In this document: positions 63,725 to 64,000 of the stretch, in pieces
Layout of the letters: every line of letters begins with the position of its first letter
Numbering within the stretch: position 1 is the stretch's first letter
Source of the DNA: Halicephalobus mephisto
Lineage: Eukaryota > Nematoda > Chromadorea > Rhabditida > Panagrolaimidae
DNA: 64,000 nt
Reading direction: 5' to 3'
NCBI GenBank assembly: GCA_009193035.1
Contig: SWDT01000120.1
Coordinates: forward strand, 62,001-126,000
Notes under the pieces: model-generated
What the model was told of the DNA's origin: nothing
Database searches by the model: none
What the model saw: the letters and a program-made list of their open reading frames with translations, nothing else
Position numbers and translations under genes: made by a program

Positions 63725-64000
63725 GTACCTAGTATATAATGTATGAATATATCAAGAGTTCTGGTGTATTGGAAATATTATATTCTGTATACTGATACAT
63801 TGAATATAATATACTTGTACGTTATATTCAGTTTATATACAGATATATTAGAACTATTTTTTGTGTATAATCTTAGATATATACTTTAACACAGTATTTA
63901 ATCTATATCTCAACATAGTATTAGAAATGGATCTAAATATAGTATTAGAAACAGATCTCAGTATGCAGGCAAAAAAAGTACATGACATATAATGTATCGG
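63725..64000 (-). repeat. Inverted copy of the ACACAAAAA satellite, in a wolframin-like intron
   Basis: Reverse complement of the unit seen at 13490-13740 and 48780-49010. It runs from 'ttagaactattttttgtgta' (63849 on) through 'atctatatctcaacatagta' to the window edge. It lies just after the exon 2 donor of the wolframin-like gene, so it is intronic, like the T-box copy. Confidence 0.88.

Overview
The window looks like nuclear DNA of a free-living, rhabditid-type nematode. Genes are split by short introns, many of 40-50 nt, with GT donors (often gtaag/gtgag) and TTTCAG or TTTTAG acceptors. Start codons often sit just downstream of a bare TTTTCAG, as expected of trans-splicing. Intergenic DNA is very AT-rich and full of small repeats. 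The protein set is animal: T-box factor, Furry, CaMKK, attractin, TMEM184, wolframin. I place it no more finely than nematode. All exon joins were done by eye; for every multi-exon gene listed the phases add up, but no transcript data were used.

Layout. 954-2980 (+) is a protein tyrosine phosphatase with an altered substrate loop. 2981-10400 holds no gene I can support, but carries a 1.4-kb foldback element with about 400-bp arms (4042-5424) and an AT-rich tandem array. 10421-16876 (+) is a Tbx2-subfamily T-box gene (tbx-2-like) with a repeat-filled 2.7-kb intron. 16877-22129 is a long convergent gap with two tandem arrays. 22130-34174 (-) is a complete 15-exon Furry/SAX-2 gene (about 3031 aa). 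A partly duplicated divergent promoter separates it from a CWF19-family splicing-factor gene (34678-39908, +). A long intron of the CWF19 gene contains a complete opposite-strand gene for a secreted PAN/Apple protein (35545-36611). The next CWF19 intron contains a dead Tc1-like transposon.

39909-49566 is a repeat-rich gap holding an apparently intact Tc1-like element (44336-45876) with an unbroken 339-aa DD34E transposase and about 198-bp inverted repeats, plus MITE-like arrays. 49567-51809 (+) is a Ca2+/calmodulin-dependent kinase kinase (ckk-1-like) with two GC-AG introns. 54012-58069 (-) is an attractin-family membrane protein. 59213-61676 (+) is a TMEM184-family membrane protein with alternative C-terminal exon options. 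62715 to beyond 63705 (+) is the 5' part of a gene resembling wolframin.

The genes do not form an operon and share no obvious pathway. SAX-2/Furry, CaMKK, T-box and attractin are all regulatory or neuronal genes in animals, but that is a general remark. The most distinctive features are the intron-nested gene, the intact transposon, two MITE-like families sharing the end ACACAAAAA, the palindromic repeats shared by two sax-2 introns, and the dual-frame exon of TMEM184.
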